DNA of 64,000 bases from an uncultured Eubacteriales bacterium (GTDB lineage: Bacteria > Bacillota > Clostridia > Oscillospirales > CAG-272): contig CASGAQ010000009.1 of NCBI GenBank assembly GCA_949299535.1, forward strand, positions 1-64,000, written 5' to 3'. Below the pieces are notes generated by a model that worked only from the letters and a program-made list of their open reading frames with translations, was not told the origin of the DNA and did no database searches. Made by a program: the position numbers and the translations under genes. Positions 43,210-52,166 of the stretch are shown in pieces. The stretch's first letter is position 1. Every line of letters starts with the position of its first letter.

Positions 43210-44247
43210 TTATTTTTTGTTTTCCGTTTCGGAAACGGCTTTTACAGCCGCTTCAAAATTTTCTTTTGAAGAAGCTATCTGTTCGATCGCCCCGCATGAG
43301 CAGTAGTTTATCGCCTGACGTATAGCGTTCTTTATCGCGTTTGCGTCAGAGTTGCCGTGAGCCTTTATAACAGGTCTTGCAAGACCGAGAAAAGGCGCGC
43401 CGCCGTATTCCGTAGCGTCGAAATACTTCTTCATTTTGTAAAGTTTTTTTCTTATAAGCAGACCTGCGAGTTTCGCGGTAAGCCCGTCAGAAAAAACTTC
43501 CTTCATCTTTTTCATAACGAACTTCGCAACGCCCTCCGTCGTTTTTAGGGCTATATTTCCCGCGAAACCGTCGCAGATAAGAACATCGCACACTCCGAAA
43601 GGAATATCCTTTCCTTCCACGTTGCCTATAAAATTTATTCCCTGTGCATGTTCGAGCATTTTATGCGCTTCAACTATGATCGGAGTTCCCTTATGTTCCT
43701 CAGCGCCGTTGTTGAGAAGTCCTACCCTGGGTCTTTCGATACCCATAACTTTCTCCATATAGATGGAGCCCAGATAAGCAAACTGAACGAGATGTTCCGA
43801 CGTCACCGTCACATTTGCACCGCTGTCAAGAAGCAACATTCCTTTTGGTCCGAACGGAAGTACCGAGCCGAGCGCCGCGCGTTTTATACTTTTAACACGG
43901 CGTACTATAAGAGTAGCTCCCGTGAAAAGCGCGCCCGTATTTCCGCAGGATATAGCGGCGTCGCCCTCTCCCTTGGATACCATTTTAAGCGCTTTCGCCA
44001 TAGAGGAGGAGGCGTGAGTATTCACTATACTCATCGGGTCGTCCTCCATAGTAACAAAATCGGAGCAATCGACTATACCGTAATCGTTCTTATTCTCACC
44101 CTCTTTTGAAAGGGCGGCAAGTATCTGTTCTTTATCGCCGACAAAAGTGATATCGCAGTTATCGTATTCTTTTTTCGCCATAACCGCACCACGGATAAGT
44201 TCTTCGGGCTTATTGTCCGCACCCATAACGTCAAGTATTATTCTCAT
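43210..44247 (-). CDS. plsX: Phosphate acyltransferase PlsX
   Basis: The protein has 345 residues. It makes acyl-phosphate from acyl-ACP for PlsY (present at 26149). It begins MRIILDVMGADNKPEELIRG, then AISCGNTGALFTGATLIV, GLLNNGAEEHKGTPIIVEAH and YGGAPFLGLARPVIKAHGNS. AGGAG precedes ATG 44247. It is the first gene of a 12-gene operon running to leuS. Confidence 0.96.
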   Translation of the reverse strand: MRIILDVMGADNKPEELIRGAVMAKKEYDNCDITFVGDKEQILAALSKEGENKNDYGIVDCSDFVTMEDDPMSIVNTHASSSMAKALKMVSKGEGDAAISCGNTGALFTGATLIVRRVKSIKRAALGSVLPFGPKGMLLLDSGANVTVTSEHLVQFAYLGSIYMEKVMGIERPRVGLLNNGAEEHKGTPIIVEAHKMLEHAQGINFIGNVEGKDIPFGVCDVLICDGFAGNIALKTTEGVAKFVMKKMKEVFSDGLTAKLAGLLIRKKLYKMKKYFDATEYGGAPFLGLARPVIKAHGNSDANAIKNAIRQAINYCSCGAIEQIASSKENFEAAVKAVSETENKK

Positions 44248-44278
44248 ACAGTACTCCTGATTATATTTATACTTATAT

Positions 44279-44307
44279 AGTATACATCATAATATGGTAA
44301 AATTCAA
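44279..44307 (-). promoter_or_regulatory. Promoter of the plsX-leuS operon
   Basis: On minus, TTGAAT (44307-44302), 17-bp spacer, TATACT (44284-44279). No FapR-type site is apparent. Confidence 0.7.
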
Positions 44308-44361
44308 GACAAAATGTTTTTTTATTTTATCAAAAAGAAGCGACTGTACTTTTTCGAAAAA

Positions 44362-44390
44362 AATCAAAAAAACCGCCTCGCGGCGGTTTT
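44362..44390 (-). terminator. Terminator of topA
   Basis: On minus, AACCGCC and GGCGGTT (44371-44377/44382-44388) form a stem with a TCGC-type loop, followed by T7. It begins 7 bases after the topA stop. Confidence 0.85.
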
Positions 44391-44396
44391 CTTTTA

Positions 44397-46649
44397 TTAT
44401 TTGTCGGTCTCTTTATCGTCGAATTTATATCCGCACTCTTTGTTCATACAGTAAACGAGTTTTTTTGCCTTTTTTTCAAGCAAAAGACCGCCGCAGTTCG
44501 GGCATTTTTCTCCCGTGGGCATATCCCATACGGAAAAATCGCACTTAGGATAGTTGTCGCAGTTGTAGAACACGCTCTTGCGTCTGCCGAAGCTTCGCAC
44601 GATATCTCCGCCGCATTTTGGGCAGGCAACGCCAATGCTCTCTTTTATCGCCTTTGTATACTTACATTTGGGAAAGTTCGTGCATGCGTAAAACTTTCCG
44701 TATCTGCTCTTGCGGATAACGACGTCGCCGCCGCAGTCGGGACATTTCAGGTCTGTCTTTTCCGGCTCCTCTTTTTCAACAGTAGCGGCAGTGCCGTCCT
44801 TTGCAAGAGGTTTTGTGTTTTTACATTCAGGATATCCGGGACAAGCGGCGAATTTGCCGTATCTGCCGGATTTTATTATCATTCTCCTGCCGCATTTTTC
44901 GCATATGATGTCGGATTCCTCAACGGGCAGTTCAACTTTGTTCTCGCTTATCTTTGCTTGCGCTTTTTCAAGCGTTTTCTCAAAACCGCCGTAAAAATCG
45001 CTCAAAACTTCCTCTGCCGTTTCCTCGCCCGCCGCTATCTTGTCGAGATTCGTTTCCATGTTCGCCGTGAATTTATAATCGACGATACTCGGAAAATTCT
45101 TCTTCATAAGTTCTACGGTAGCCTCTCCCAAAGGGGTGGAACGGAGAGTCTTTTTATCTCTTTCAACGTATCCGCGCTCGATTATCGTGGTGATGGTGGA
45201 AGCGTAGGTACTCGGTCTGCCTATGCCCTTCTCCTTCAGGAAGTCCGTAAGAGAGCCTTCATTGAAATGCGGAGGAGGCGAGGTAAAGTTCTTTTCTCCG
45301 TTTACGCTGTCAAGGGAAAGCTCCTGCCCCTCCGAAAGTTCACATACCTTGTTGAGCTTTTCGGAGTCCTCGGGAGTTTCCGCGTCCTCGTAAACATTGA
45401 GGTAGCCTTTGAATTTAACTGAATATTCGCTCGCTTTGAAAACATATTCTCCGCAGATGATGTCGGCATTCATGGTATCAAATTCCGCGTTTTTCATCTG
45501 GCTCGCCGTAAATCTGTCCCAAATGAGCTTATAAAGCTTATATTGGTCGGTTGAAAGATATTTTCTTATCTGTTCCGGTTCAAACTCCATGCTCGCGGGG
45601 CGAATAGCCTCGTGCGCGTCCTGTGAAGCGCCCGTCGTCTTGAAAACTCGTCTGCGAGAGGGATAATATTCCGCACCGTATTTTGATATGATGTAGTTCT
45701 GCGCGGCCGCTGCGGCTTCGTCGGAAATGCGAAGCGAGTCTGTTCTCATATATGTTATGACGCCGTGCGTGCCGCCAAATTCGGAGCCGAGATTTACGCC
45801 CTCATAAAGCTCCTGTGCTACGCGCATAGTCTTTTTCGTTTGAAAATTAAGCTTTCTGAAAGCGTCCTGCAACATCGTGGACGTGATGAAAGGCGGCATG
45901 GGAGATTTGCTCTTTTTAGCGCGCACCACTTTGGAAACGATAAATTTTTCCCTGTTACACACATCAAGCACTTTTTGCGTGTCCGCCTCGCAGGAAAGTT
46001 CCATTTTTCCGTCCTTGTTGCCTCGGAATTTCGCTTTTATCTTGCGTGCTCCGGCGCCTTTCAAAAGAGCTTCTATCGTCCAATATTCTTTAGGCTCGAA
46101 AGCGGCTATCTCGGCGTCGCGCTCAACGATTATCCTCGTGGCGACAGACTGCACCCTGCCCGCGGAAAGACCGGATTTTACCGTCTTCCAAAGATATGGA
46201 CTGAGTTTATAACCCACAATCCTATCAAGCACGCGGCGCGCCTGCTGAGAATTTACAAGGTCCATGTTGATGGCGCGCGGATTTTTTATCTCGGATTGTA
46301 CGGTATTCTTCGTTATCTCGTTGAAAGATACGCGGTTGGCTTTTTCAGGCTCTATACCGAGCACCGTCGCAAGATGCCAGGCAATAGCCTCGCCCTCGCG
46401 GTCAGGGTCGGTTGCAAGATATATGACGTCCGCGTTTTTCGCGTCTTTTTTTATCTGATTTATAAGTGCTCCCTTGCCCTGTATATTTATATATTTTACC
46501 TTGAAGTTATTTTCTATATCAACTCCGAGACTGCTTTTAGGGAGGTCCCTTACATGTCCCTTCGACGCTATTACTTTATATTCTTCGCCCAGATATGAAT
46601 TTATCGAATTGATCTTCGAAGGTGATTCCACTATAACAAGTTTCTGCAT
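44397..46649 (-). CDS. topA: DNA topoisomerase I
   Basis: The protein has 750 residues. It relaxes negative supercoils. A TOPRIM start (KLVIVESPSKINSINSYLG) and the metal segment LATDPDREGEAIAWHLA are followed by the active-site tyrosine in GVITYMRTDSLRISDEAA. The C-terminus (about 590-750) has four zinc ribbons, each with four cysteines (CEKCG, CPDCG, CPKCG, CPNCG). The site before ATG 46649 is weak: a GGGAGA lies too far upstream, so translation may start unusually. dprA lies 175 bases upstream on the same strand. Confidence 0.95.
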   Translation of the reverse strand: MQKLVIVESPSKINSINSYLGEEYKVIASKGHVRDLPKSSLGVDIENNFKVKYINIQGKGALINQIKKDAKNADVIYLATDPDREGEAIAWHLATVLGIEPEKANRVSFNEITKNTVQSEIKNPRAINMDLVNSQQARRVLDRIVGYKLSPYLWKTVKSGLSAGRVQSVATRIIVERDAEIAAFEPKEYWTIEALLKGAGARKIKAKFRGNKDGKMELSCEADTQKVLDVCNREKFIVSKVVRAKKSKSPMPPFITSTMLQDAFRKLNFQTKKTMRVAQELYEGVNLGSEFGGTHGVITYMRTDSLRISDEAAAAAQNYIISKYGAEYYPSRRRVFKTTGASQDAHEAIRPASMEFEPEQIRKYLSTDQYKLYKLIWDRFTASQMKNAEFDTMNADIICGEYVFKASEYSVKFKGYLNVYEDAETPEDSEKLNKVCELSEGQELSLDSVNGEKNFTSPPPHFNEGSLTDFLKEKGIGRPSTYASTITTIIERGYVERDKKTLRSTPLGEATVELMKKNFPSIVDYKFTANMETNLDKIAAGEETAEEVLSDFYGGFEKTLEKAQAKISENKVELPVEESDIICEKCGRRMIIKSGRYGKFAACPGYPECKNTKPLAKDGTAATVEKEEPEKTDLKCPDCGGDVVIRKSRYGKFYACTNFPKCKYTKAIKESIGVACPKCGGDIVRSFGRRKSVFYNCDNYPKCDFSVWDMPTGEKCPNCGGLLLEKKAKKLVYCMNKECGYKFDDKETDK

Positions 46650-46718
46650 CGCAAAACAATTACTCTGCCGAAAGGCAAAGTAAATCTCCCTTCTTTATTA
46701 AATTTATATGTAATCGAA

Positions 46719-46748
46719 ATTATACACTTAAAAACAAAATCATGTCAA
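46719..46748 (-). promoter_or_regulatory. Promoter of topA
   Basis: On minus, TTGACA (46748-46743), 18-bp spacer, TATAAT (46724-46719). It lies between dprA and topA. Confidence 0.75.
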
Positions 46749-46824
46749 GCATAAAATTGTTAATATTATAGGCAGAAAATTTTTCAAATCCGCAAAACAA
46801 GCGTAATTTTCGCAGTTTATTTCG

Positions 46825-48120
46825 TTATTTGCAGAAAATTCCGCCCGGCAAACTTTTGCAGAGTCCCTTCACCTCAAGAGTCGTAAGCGCGCAAAGGACT
46901 TCGCCCACATCTGCTCTGCCGCCGTTTTTTCTCCGTACCGCGGCGGCTATCTCATCTGCCGTCATAGCGCCGTCCAGGCTTTCCCATACGAGTTTTTCCA
47001 TGCCGCAAAGCTCAGGCGCGGCAGACTCGGGACGAGCCTTTTTACCATCTGCTCTCCGCAAAGGCAAGTCCTGAGCTGTTTCGGAAACTTCAAAAGGCGG
47101 CGCTTTTTCCGCCGGCATATGGCGCGCGGCATTTACAGCATTGATTTTTTTCTCATAAGTATCCGAGCCGCGCCCGATATAGCTTGGTCTTGCCTTTCCG
47201 GTATAATATTTTCCACCGTCGATATTTTCCGGGAATATCTTTCCCTGCCAGAGATGTTCATACTCAAAAAGGATCTCGCGTGCCGAACGCACCATATGCG
47301 CTCCGCCCGATATAAGCTCGTTCGTACCCTTGTGAAGAGTGCTTTCCACATCTCCAGGAAAAGCGAAGATATCCTTACCCTGCTTGCGTGCGTATTCTGC
47401 CGTAATGAGAGCGCCGCTTCTGATATCGGCTTCGACAATGACAGTCCCGAGCGAAAGACCTGCTATTATCCTGTTCCGCATGGGAAAATTTTTGCCCGAG
47501 GGAGGAGTCCCCGGCGCATACTCCGTTATAACGGTGCCTTTTTCGCATATCGCCTTCATAAGGGCTTCATTTTCACGAGGATAAACGATATCTATTCCGC
47601 AGCCGAGTACGGCTATCGTGTGACCGCGTTCCGCTAAAGTGCCCCTGGCGCACATTGCGTCAATGCCAAGCGCCATTCCCGACACGACCATCGCTTTTGC
47701 GCGAGCGAGATCAGCTCCGAGTTTATACGCTATCCTTGCGCCCGAATCAGAACACTTTCGCGTACCGACGCAGGCTATCGCCACTTTTTCGTCTATCTTG
47801 GGAAAAACGCCTTTATAGTAAAGCACGATTGGACTTGACGGTATAGCGCGAAGTCGGTTTGGATAAACATTGCTTTCCTGTGTGAGCACGCCTACATTCG
47901 CGCGCTGACAATATTCCAAAATTTTTTCAGCCATTGAAATATCTTTATCGCAAAGAGCTTTTGCCGTGCTCTCGCGCCCCGGCAGCGCTTCACACAGCGC
48001 ATATCTGTCGGCTTCATATACCTCTTTAGGCGAGGAAAACTTTGAAAGCAGTATATTTGCCGCCTCGCTTCCCGCGCCGCACCTGAGTGAAAGCCATATA
48101 TAATATAGTAATGAATCCAT
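46825..48120 (-). CDS. dprA: DNA-processing protein DprA
   Basis: The protein has 431 residues. It loads RecA on incoming single-stranded DNA during transformation. A Rossmann-like DprA core (about 80-290) has VGTRKCSDSGARIAYKLGAD, VSGMALGIDAMCARGTLAER, LGCGIDIVYPRENE and NRIIAGLSLGTVIVEAD. A long variable linker and a C-terminal winged helix (about 370-430; MTADEIAAAVRRKNGGRADV) follow. GGAGGAG precedes ATG 48120. No other competence gene is in the window, so its presence alone does not prove competence. Confidence 0.94.
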   Translation of the reverse strand: MDSLLYYIWLSLRCGAGSEAANILLSKFSSPKEVYEADRYALCEALPGRESTAKALCDKDISMAEKILEYCQRANVGVLTQESNVYPNRLRAIPSSPIVLYYKGVFPKIDEKVAIACVGTRKCSDSGARIAYKLGADLARAKAMVVSGMALGIDAMCARGTLAERGHTIAVLGCGIDIVYPRENEALMKAICEKGTVITEYAPGTPPSGKNFPMRNRIIAGLSLGTVIVEADIRSGALITAEYARKQGKDIFAFPGDVESTLHKGTNELISGGAHMVRSAREILFEYEHLWQGKIFPENIDGGKYYTGKARPSYIGRGSDTYEKKINAVNAARHMPAEKAPPFEVSETAQDLPLRRADGKKARPESAAPELCGMEKLVWESLDGAMTADEIAAAVRRKNGGRADVGEVLCALTTLEVKGLCKSLPGGIFCK

Positions 48121-48185
48121 CTTCACTCCTCCGAAAAGTGATAAGTTTTTTAACATTTATTCCGCAAAACAGGGACATGAATATA

Positions 48186-48989
48186 TTATTTGCCGAGCCT
48201 CATCTTGTAAACTTCCCACATAAGAACGGAAGCAGATATTGCGGCATTGAGCGATTCCGGTCCCTCGCTCATAGGGATAATAACGCTTTTTCCGCAGGCA
48301 GCACGCACGCGCGGCGAAATGCCGTGTCCCTCGTTGCCGATAACAAAGCCTGTCTTTCCGGAAAGGTCGAGTTTTTCAAGACTCTCGCTCGTTTTGTCGA
48401 GCATGGCTGCATAAACGGAAAATCCCTGCTCTCTGAGCGAAGCGATGTCGCCCGCAATATCCGTGCATACTCGCACGTCGACGCGAAAGAGCGAACCCAT
48501 ACATGCGCGAACCGTTTTCGGATTGTATATATCCGCGCTTCCCTCTCCTACATAGACTGTGTCGACACCGAATGCGTCTGCCGCTCGGATTATGGTACCG
48601 AGATTGCCGGGGTCGCCCAGAGAATCGAGCAGCATAACGACCGAATCTTCTCGGTACTGTTTTTTTGCGACGGCAAATTTGCGCGCTACGGTAAAAACGC
48701 CCTGCGGAGCATTTTCGAAAGAAAGTTTACGGTAGACCTCATCAGTCACAAAGACCAACTTGCCGTCAAGCTCAAACGAAGCGAAAACGTCTTTCCACCT
48801 TGAGTATGCGCTCTCGGTAACGAATATCTTTTCTATCTCAGTATTCTCACGAGCCGCGTCAGACAAAAGCTTTATTCCCTCAAAAACAAAAAGTCCCGTT
48901 TTATCGCGTTCCTTTTTATCAGCAAGTGCGGCGGCAAAAAGAACGGAGCTGTTTTTTCTGCTCGTTATTACCTCTCGCTCTGTTTTCAT
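48186..48989 (-). CDS. TrmH/SpoU-family RNA 2'-O-methyltransferase
   Basis: The protein has 267 residues: an N-terminal substrate-binding domain (1-95) and a SPOUT knot with the three SpoU motifs (LDSLGDPGNLGTIIRAADAF; GFVIGNEGHGIS; IPMSEGPESLNAAISASVLM). It methylates ribose in rRNA or tRNA; the target cannot be told. GGGAG lies 8 bases before ATG 48989. It lies 65 bases upstream of dprA on the same strand. Confidence 0.9.
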   Translation of the reverse strand: MKTEREVITSRKNSSVLFAAALADKKERDKTGLFVFEGIKLLSDAARENTEIEKIFVTESAYSRWKDVFASFELDGKLVFVTDEVYRKLSFENAPQGVFTVARKFAVAKKQYREDSVVMLLDSLGDPGNLGTIIRAADAFGVDTVYVGEGSADIYNPKTVRACMGSLFRVDVRVCTDIAGDIASLREQGFSVYAAMLDKTSESLEKLDLSGKTGFVIGNEGHGISPRVRAACGKSVIIPMSEGPESLNAAISASVLMWEVYKMRLGK

Positions 48990-49032
48990 TTTATGCTCTC
49001 CCGTCATATCCGAATTAAAAAATTTGATAAAC

Positions 49033-49060
49033 AAAAACCAAAGTGCGAAAGCACCTTGGT
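49033..49060 (-). terminator. Terminator of the infC-rpmI-rplT operon
   Basis: On minus, a 9-bp stem with one mismatch (49051-49059 / 49038-49046) and a 4-base loop, followed by TTTTTG. It lies 34 bases after the rplT stop. Confidence 0.7.
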
Positions 49061-49093
49061 TTTCATAGTTCGCTATTTCCGACTCTTTAAAAA

Positions 49094-49447
49094 TCAAAGA
49101 GCGTTTTTAGCCGTTTCAACGAGAGAAGCGAAAGCTGCTTTATCGTTTACGGCGAGGTCAGCGAGCATTTTTCTGTTGAGATCGATGCCTGCTTTTTTAA
49201 GACCGCACATAAATTTGGAATAGTTGAGACCGCATACTTTAGCCTGTGCAGAGATTCTTGTGATCCAAAGAGAACGGAAATCTCTCTTTTTCATCTTTCT
49301 GCCGGCGAAAGCGTAGTTGCCGCTCTTCATAACAGCCTGCTTAGCCATCTTGAAGTGTTTGGATTTAGCACCCCAGTAGCCTTTTGCAAGCTTCAGCATT
49401 TTATTTCTTCTCTTGCGAGTCATCATCGCACCTTTAACTCTTGCCAT
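49094..49447 (-). CDS. rplT: 50S ribosomal protein L20
   Basis: The protein has 117 residues, normal. It begins [20 protein letters not shown], then [20 protein letters not shown]. It is an early 23S-binding protein and, in Bacillus, represses its own operon through the infC leader. AGGAGG precedes ATG 49447; it is the last gene of the operon. Confidence 0.97.
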   Translation of the reverse strand: MARVKGAMMTRKRRNKMLKLAKGYWGAKSKHFKMAKQAVMKSGNYAFAGRKMKKRDFRSLWITRISAQAKVCGLNYSKFMCGLKKAGIDLNRKMLADLAVNDKAAFASLVETAKNAL

Positions 49448-49481
49448 TTCAGTATCCTCCTAGATAAATATTCGCCGCAAA

Positions 49482-49676
49482 TCAGTTGTTGATAAGGGAT
49501 TTGATCGTTTTTGTGAAAGAAGAGCTCAAATAAGCGTTCTTTCTGAGTTGTCTTTTACGTTTGGGTGTCTTGATTCCGAGTTTGTGGCGGCGGAAAGAAG
49601 AATTGAGTTTTACTTTACCACTTTTTGTAGTGGAAAATCTTTTAGATGTAGCCTTATGTGTTTTAATTTTCGGCAT
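49482..49676 (-). CDS. rpmI: 50S ribosomal protein L35
   Basis: The protein has 64 residues: MPKIKTHKATSKRFSTTKSG, then KLNSSFRRHKLGIKTPKRKR, the canonical L35. AAAGGAA precedes ATG 49676. It is the middle gene of infC-rpmI-rplT. Confidence 0.97.
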   Translation of the reverse strand: MPKIKTHKATSKRFSTTKSGKVKLNSSFRRHKLGIKTPKRKRQLRKNAYLSSSFTKTIKSLINN

Positions 49677-49708
49677 AACTTTATATTCCTTTCGATTGTT
49701 ACAAAAAT

Positions 49709-50224
49709 TTATTGTTTCACGGGCGCAATGAACATTGTCATATTGCGTCCGTCGAGAACGGCTTTTTTCTCTGCGGCGCCTATGCCCTCGCAGCCTTTTT
49801 CGAATCTTGCAAGTATCTCCGCGCCGAGTTCGGTATGACGCATTTCTCTGCCGCGGAATCTTACGACAACCTTTACTTTGTCGCCGCCTTTAAGGAAGCG
49901 GTGAGCATGGTTGAGCTTCGTCTGGAAATCGTGGTCGCCTATCGTGCAGGAAAGCTGAATCTCTTTTATTTCGACAACCTGCTGTTTTTTCTTCGCTTCT
50001 TTTGCGCGTTTTTCTTTTTCAAAGCAGAATTTGCCGTAGTCCATGATCTTGCATACAGGCGGAACGGCAGCAGGGGAGATAAGAACAAGATCAAGGTCTT
50101 TTTCATGCGCCATTTCAAGAGCCTGAGCAATTTTGACGACTCCGAGCATTTCACCTTCCGCAGAAACAAGGCGGACCTCCGGAATCTTTATTTCCTCGTT
50201 GATAAGATTTTCTTTCGTGCTGAT
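49709..50224 (-). CDS. infC: Translation initiation factor IF-3, probable AUC start
   Basis: The protein has 171 residues. It checks start codon pairing on the 30S. The N domain begins with ISTKENLINEEIKIPEVRLV; the C domain includes EIQLSCTIGDHDFQTKLNHA and VVRFRGREMRHTELG. The best ribosome binding site, GGAGGT, sits 7 bases before an ATC at 50224-50222, exactly where IF-3 proteins start. The only in-frame ATG (50239) overlaps that site and has no site of its own. Non-AUG starts (AUU, AUC) are a known way for IF-3 to regulate its own translation. Confidence 0.93.
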   Translation of the reverse strand: MSTKENLINEEIKIPEVRLVSAEGEMLGVVKIAQALEMAHEKDLDLVLISPAAVPPVCKIMDYGKFCFEKEKRAKEAKKKQQVVEIKEIQLSCTIGDHDFQTKLNHAHRFLKGGDKVKVVVRFRGREMRHTELGAEILARFEKGCEGIGAAEKKAVLDGRNMTMFIAPVKQ

Positions 50225-50243
50225 GGTAAGCACCTCCATAACA

Positions 50244-50399
50244 AAATAAAAATAAAAAAGCGGAAAGCCAAAGAAAGGCGCTCCGCACACAAAACGAAAT
50301 TAACCTTGGAACAGCAATGTTCAAGGAAAAATCTTGTATATTGACCGAGCGCGCCGTTTGCGGCAGGGTGAGAACGGAGAATGTTCTTCTTTGTTTTAC
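50244..50399 (-). promoter_or_regulatory. infC leader with attenuator hairpin (L20-leader type)
   Basis: Transcription should start near 50399, giving a leader of about 175 bases. Just before infC it contains GCGGA-N2-GCC / GGC-N2-TCCGC (50260-50286) followed by a long T-rich tract (50259-50244), an intrinsic terminator inside the leader. Known L20 leaders in Firmicutes end transcription here when L20 is in excess. I did not work out the L20-binding fold. Confidence 0.7.
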
Positions 50400-50405
50400 C
50401 CGATG

Positions 50406-50434
50406 ATTATAGCATAAAGCGCGCCCTTTGTCAA
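50406..50434 (-). promoter_or_regulatory. Promoter of infC-rpmI-rplT
   Basis: On minus, TTGACA (50434-50429), 17-bp spacer, TATAAT (50411-50406), a perfect consensus. Confidence 0.9.
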
Positions 50435-50478
50435 GAGGGATTTTGAATTATTTTTTAATTATTCTAAAGCATTCAAGA

Positions 50479-51633
50479 TTATTCGAGGACATACATACTT
50501 CCGCGTAATCCATAAACATATATTCTGGAATAACGTGTAGACGGCTCCTCTGTATCCCAACCGAAATGAGCAGTAAACAATGTGTCTCCTTCCGCATCCC
50601 AATATGAGTATACCGTTACAGCGTGATTAATAGATTCCCCATTATCCGGATTTTCAAAAGAGCCAAATAGTAATACAGGATTATCCTCATCTATACATTC
50701 GATTATTTTATTTTTGGTAAAAAACAGCAAAATTGATGTGTGTGTCACATTAACACCACGATTTTCAAAATAATCTTCACTTACATTTTTTATAGAAGTT
50801 GACATAGTATCATTTGAGCTGCCTAAACTTCTTAAATATCTAGCTAACGATTGAGTTCCTCCCAATAAACCGGTACGCGAAGAATCGTACCAATAAACAT
50901 CATCCATATAATTTCCTGTTTTATATTTTTCCTTGTAGGATATTAATAAGCCTAACCCTATATATCCGCAGATACCGCCAGAATCATACCCACAATGTAC
51001 CATATCATAAAAATATTCTGAATTAAGCACTTCCCCATAGACAATTCCCGATGGGGTTGTATCTCTCTGAATAGTTTCACCATATGATTTATTTTGAGTA
51101 CCGCAAGTCACATAATTTAAAACATCTTGCCTTTTATTTTCAACAAGCACAGAGTAATATTCTTCACAACTTTGAGAAAATCCTTCTATATTTTGACTAT
51201 CAACTATCTCTTCTGTTAGCACCGTATGTTGTGCATCGCCTTTCAATGTTCCTGCATAATAATAAGTCGGACCACAATAATATATATCTTCATCATAATC
51301 AATATAAGGAGACAAAGTATCGGTAGCACATTCAGTAAAAATACCAGTACCATTACTATAAATCAAATAGCCGGTAGGAACGCACTCAACAATCGTATAT
51401 TCATTACCGGCAAAATCAAATGCTGTTTTAATTTTGGATATCTCCATTTTTTCGATATTATCTTTAACTTTAAGATTTTGAATCATATTATCAAAAACAG
51501 AAAGTAACCTTTTATATTGAGAATCATACAAAGTTACATTATTATCCACACCTATGGAATCAAGCGCAAAAACAGTTACAGATGAAAAAAACAAAGACAA
51601 AACTAAAACCAAAATCATTAAATTACAAATCAT
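50479..51633 (-). CDS. Secreted cysteine-peptidase-like protein, low GC
   Basis: The protein has 384 residues. It has an uncleaved-looking but clear signal peptide (MICNLMILVLVLSLFFSSVTVFA) and a C-terminal half resembling papain/C39-like peptidases: SGGICGYIGLGLLISYKEKY (cysteine) and NHAVTVYSYWDAEGDTLFTA (histidine). Its AT-richness and codon use differ from its neighbours. The start is odd: an AGAGG-preceded ATG (51644) gives MKLKK and then a stop one base out of frame, so a lost A in an A6 run may have broken the true start. Without it, ATG 51633 has no well-placed site. It could be a phase-variable or decaying surface or bacteriocin-related protein; its function is unknown. Confidence 0.65.
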   Translation of the reverse strand: MICNLMILVLVLSLFFSSVTVFALDSIGVDNNVTLYDSQYKRLLSVFDNMIQNLKVKDNIEKMEISKIKTAFDFAGNEYTIVECVPTGYLIYSNGTGIFTECATDTLSPYIDYDEDIYYCGPTYYYAGTLKGDAQHTVLTEEIVDSQNIEGFSQSCEEYYSVLVENKRQDVLNYVTCGTQNKSYGETIQRDTTPSGIVYGEVLNSEYFYDMVHCGYDSGGICGYIGLGLLISYKEKYKTGNYMDDVYWYDSSRTGLLGGTQSLARYLRSLGSSNDTMSTSIKNVSEDYFENRGVNVTHTSILLFFTKNKIIECIDEDNPVLLFGSFENPDNGESINHAVTVYSYWDAEGDTLFTAHFGWDTEEPSTRYSRIYVYGLRGSMYVLE

Positions 51634-51699
51634 TTTTTCAATTTCATCAGATACCTCTCTTCTTTTAAATACTGTGGTTTATACTTATGAAAAATTATA

Positions 51700-52023
51700 T
51701 TAAATATCACGTCCTTTCTTATTATTTATAGACCTGCGTACCAGAGAACTTGCCACCATACCAATGAAAAAAAAGCAACATATTAGTGATAAAAAATAAC
51801 TCACAACAGATAAAATTGAATAACCGTCGCCACTAAAAAGACTCCATGAGTGATATGAGGCAATTTCAAATAACAAGAACAATATACCCGTAATAAATAA
51901 AACAAGCTTTGCAATTTTTCGGTTTTGTATAAAAAAATTCGTTAAAAATCCAACTACAAAACATACTATTATCACAAATATAGCGATAGGATTAGTTATT
52001 AAAGAAAATAGATCTTTTAACAC
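51700..52023 (-). CDS. Small three-helix membrane protein, low GC
   Basis: The protein has 107 residues with three hydrophobic helices (PIAIFVIIVCFVVGFLTNFF; LVLFITGILFLLFEIASY; LSVVSYFLSLICCFFFIGMV) and a basic tail. I do not recognise the family. It is as AT-rich as the peptidase-like gene that follows and probably arrived with it; both break the conserved block between infC and the RluA-type gene. Confidence 0.55.
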   Translation of the reverse strand: MLKDLFSLITNPIAIFVIIVCFVVGFLTNFFIQNRKIAKLVLFITGILFLLFEIASYHSWSLFSGDGYSILSVVSYFLSLICCFFFIGMVASSLVRRSINNKKGRDI

Positions 52024-52166
52024 AACATCATCTCCAAATTCTCCATTTTTTATTTGGCATTCCTTTTATTTACATTTATTTTAGCATAAATTCACAATAA
52101 AATCAATAGAGAAATTGTATTTTTAGTCAAATTAACAATTGGTTAATTTTTTTATTCACAAAGTAT

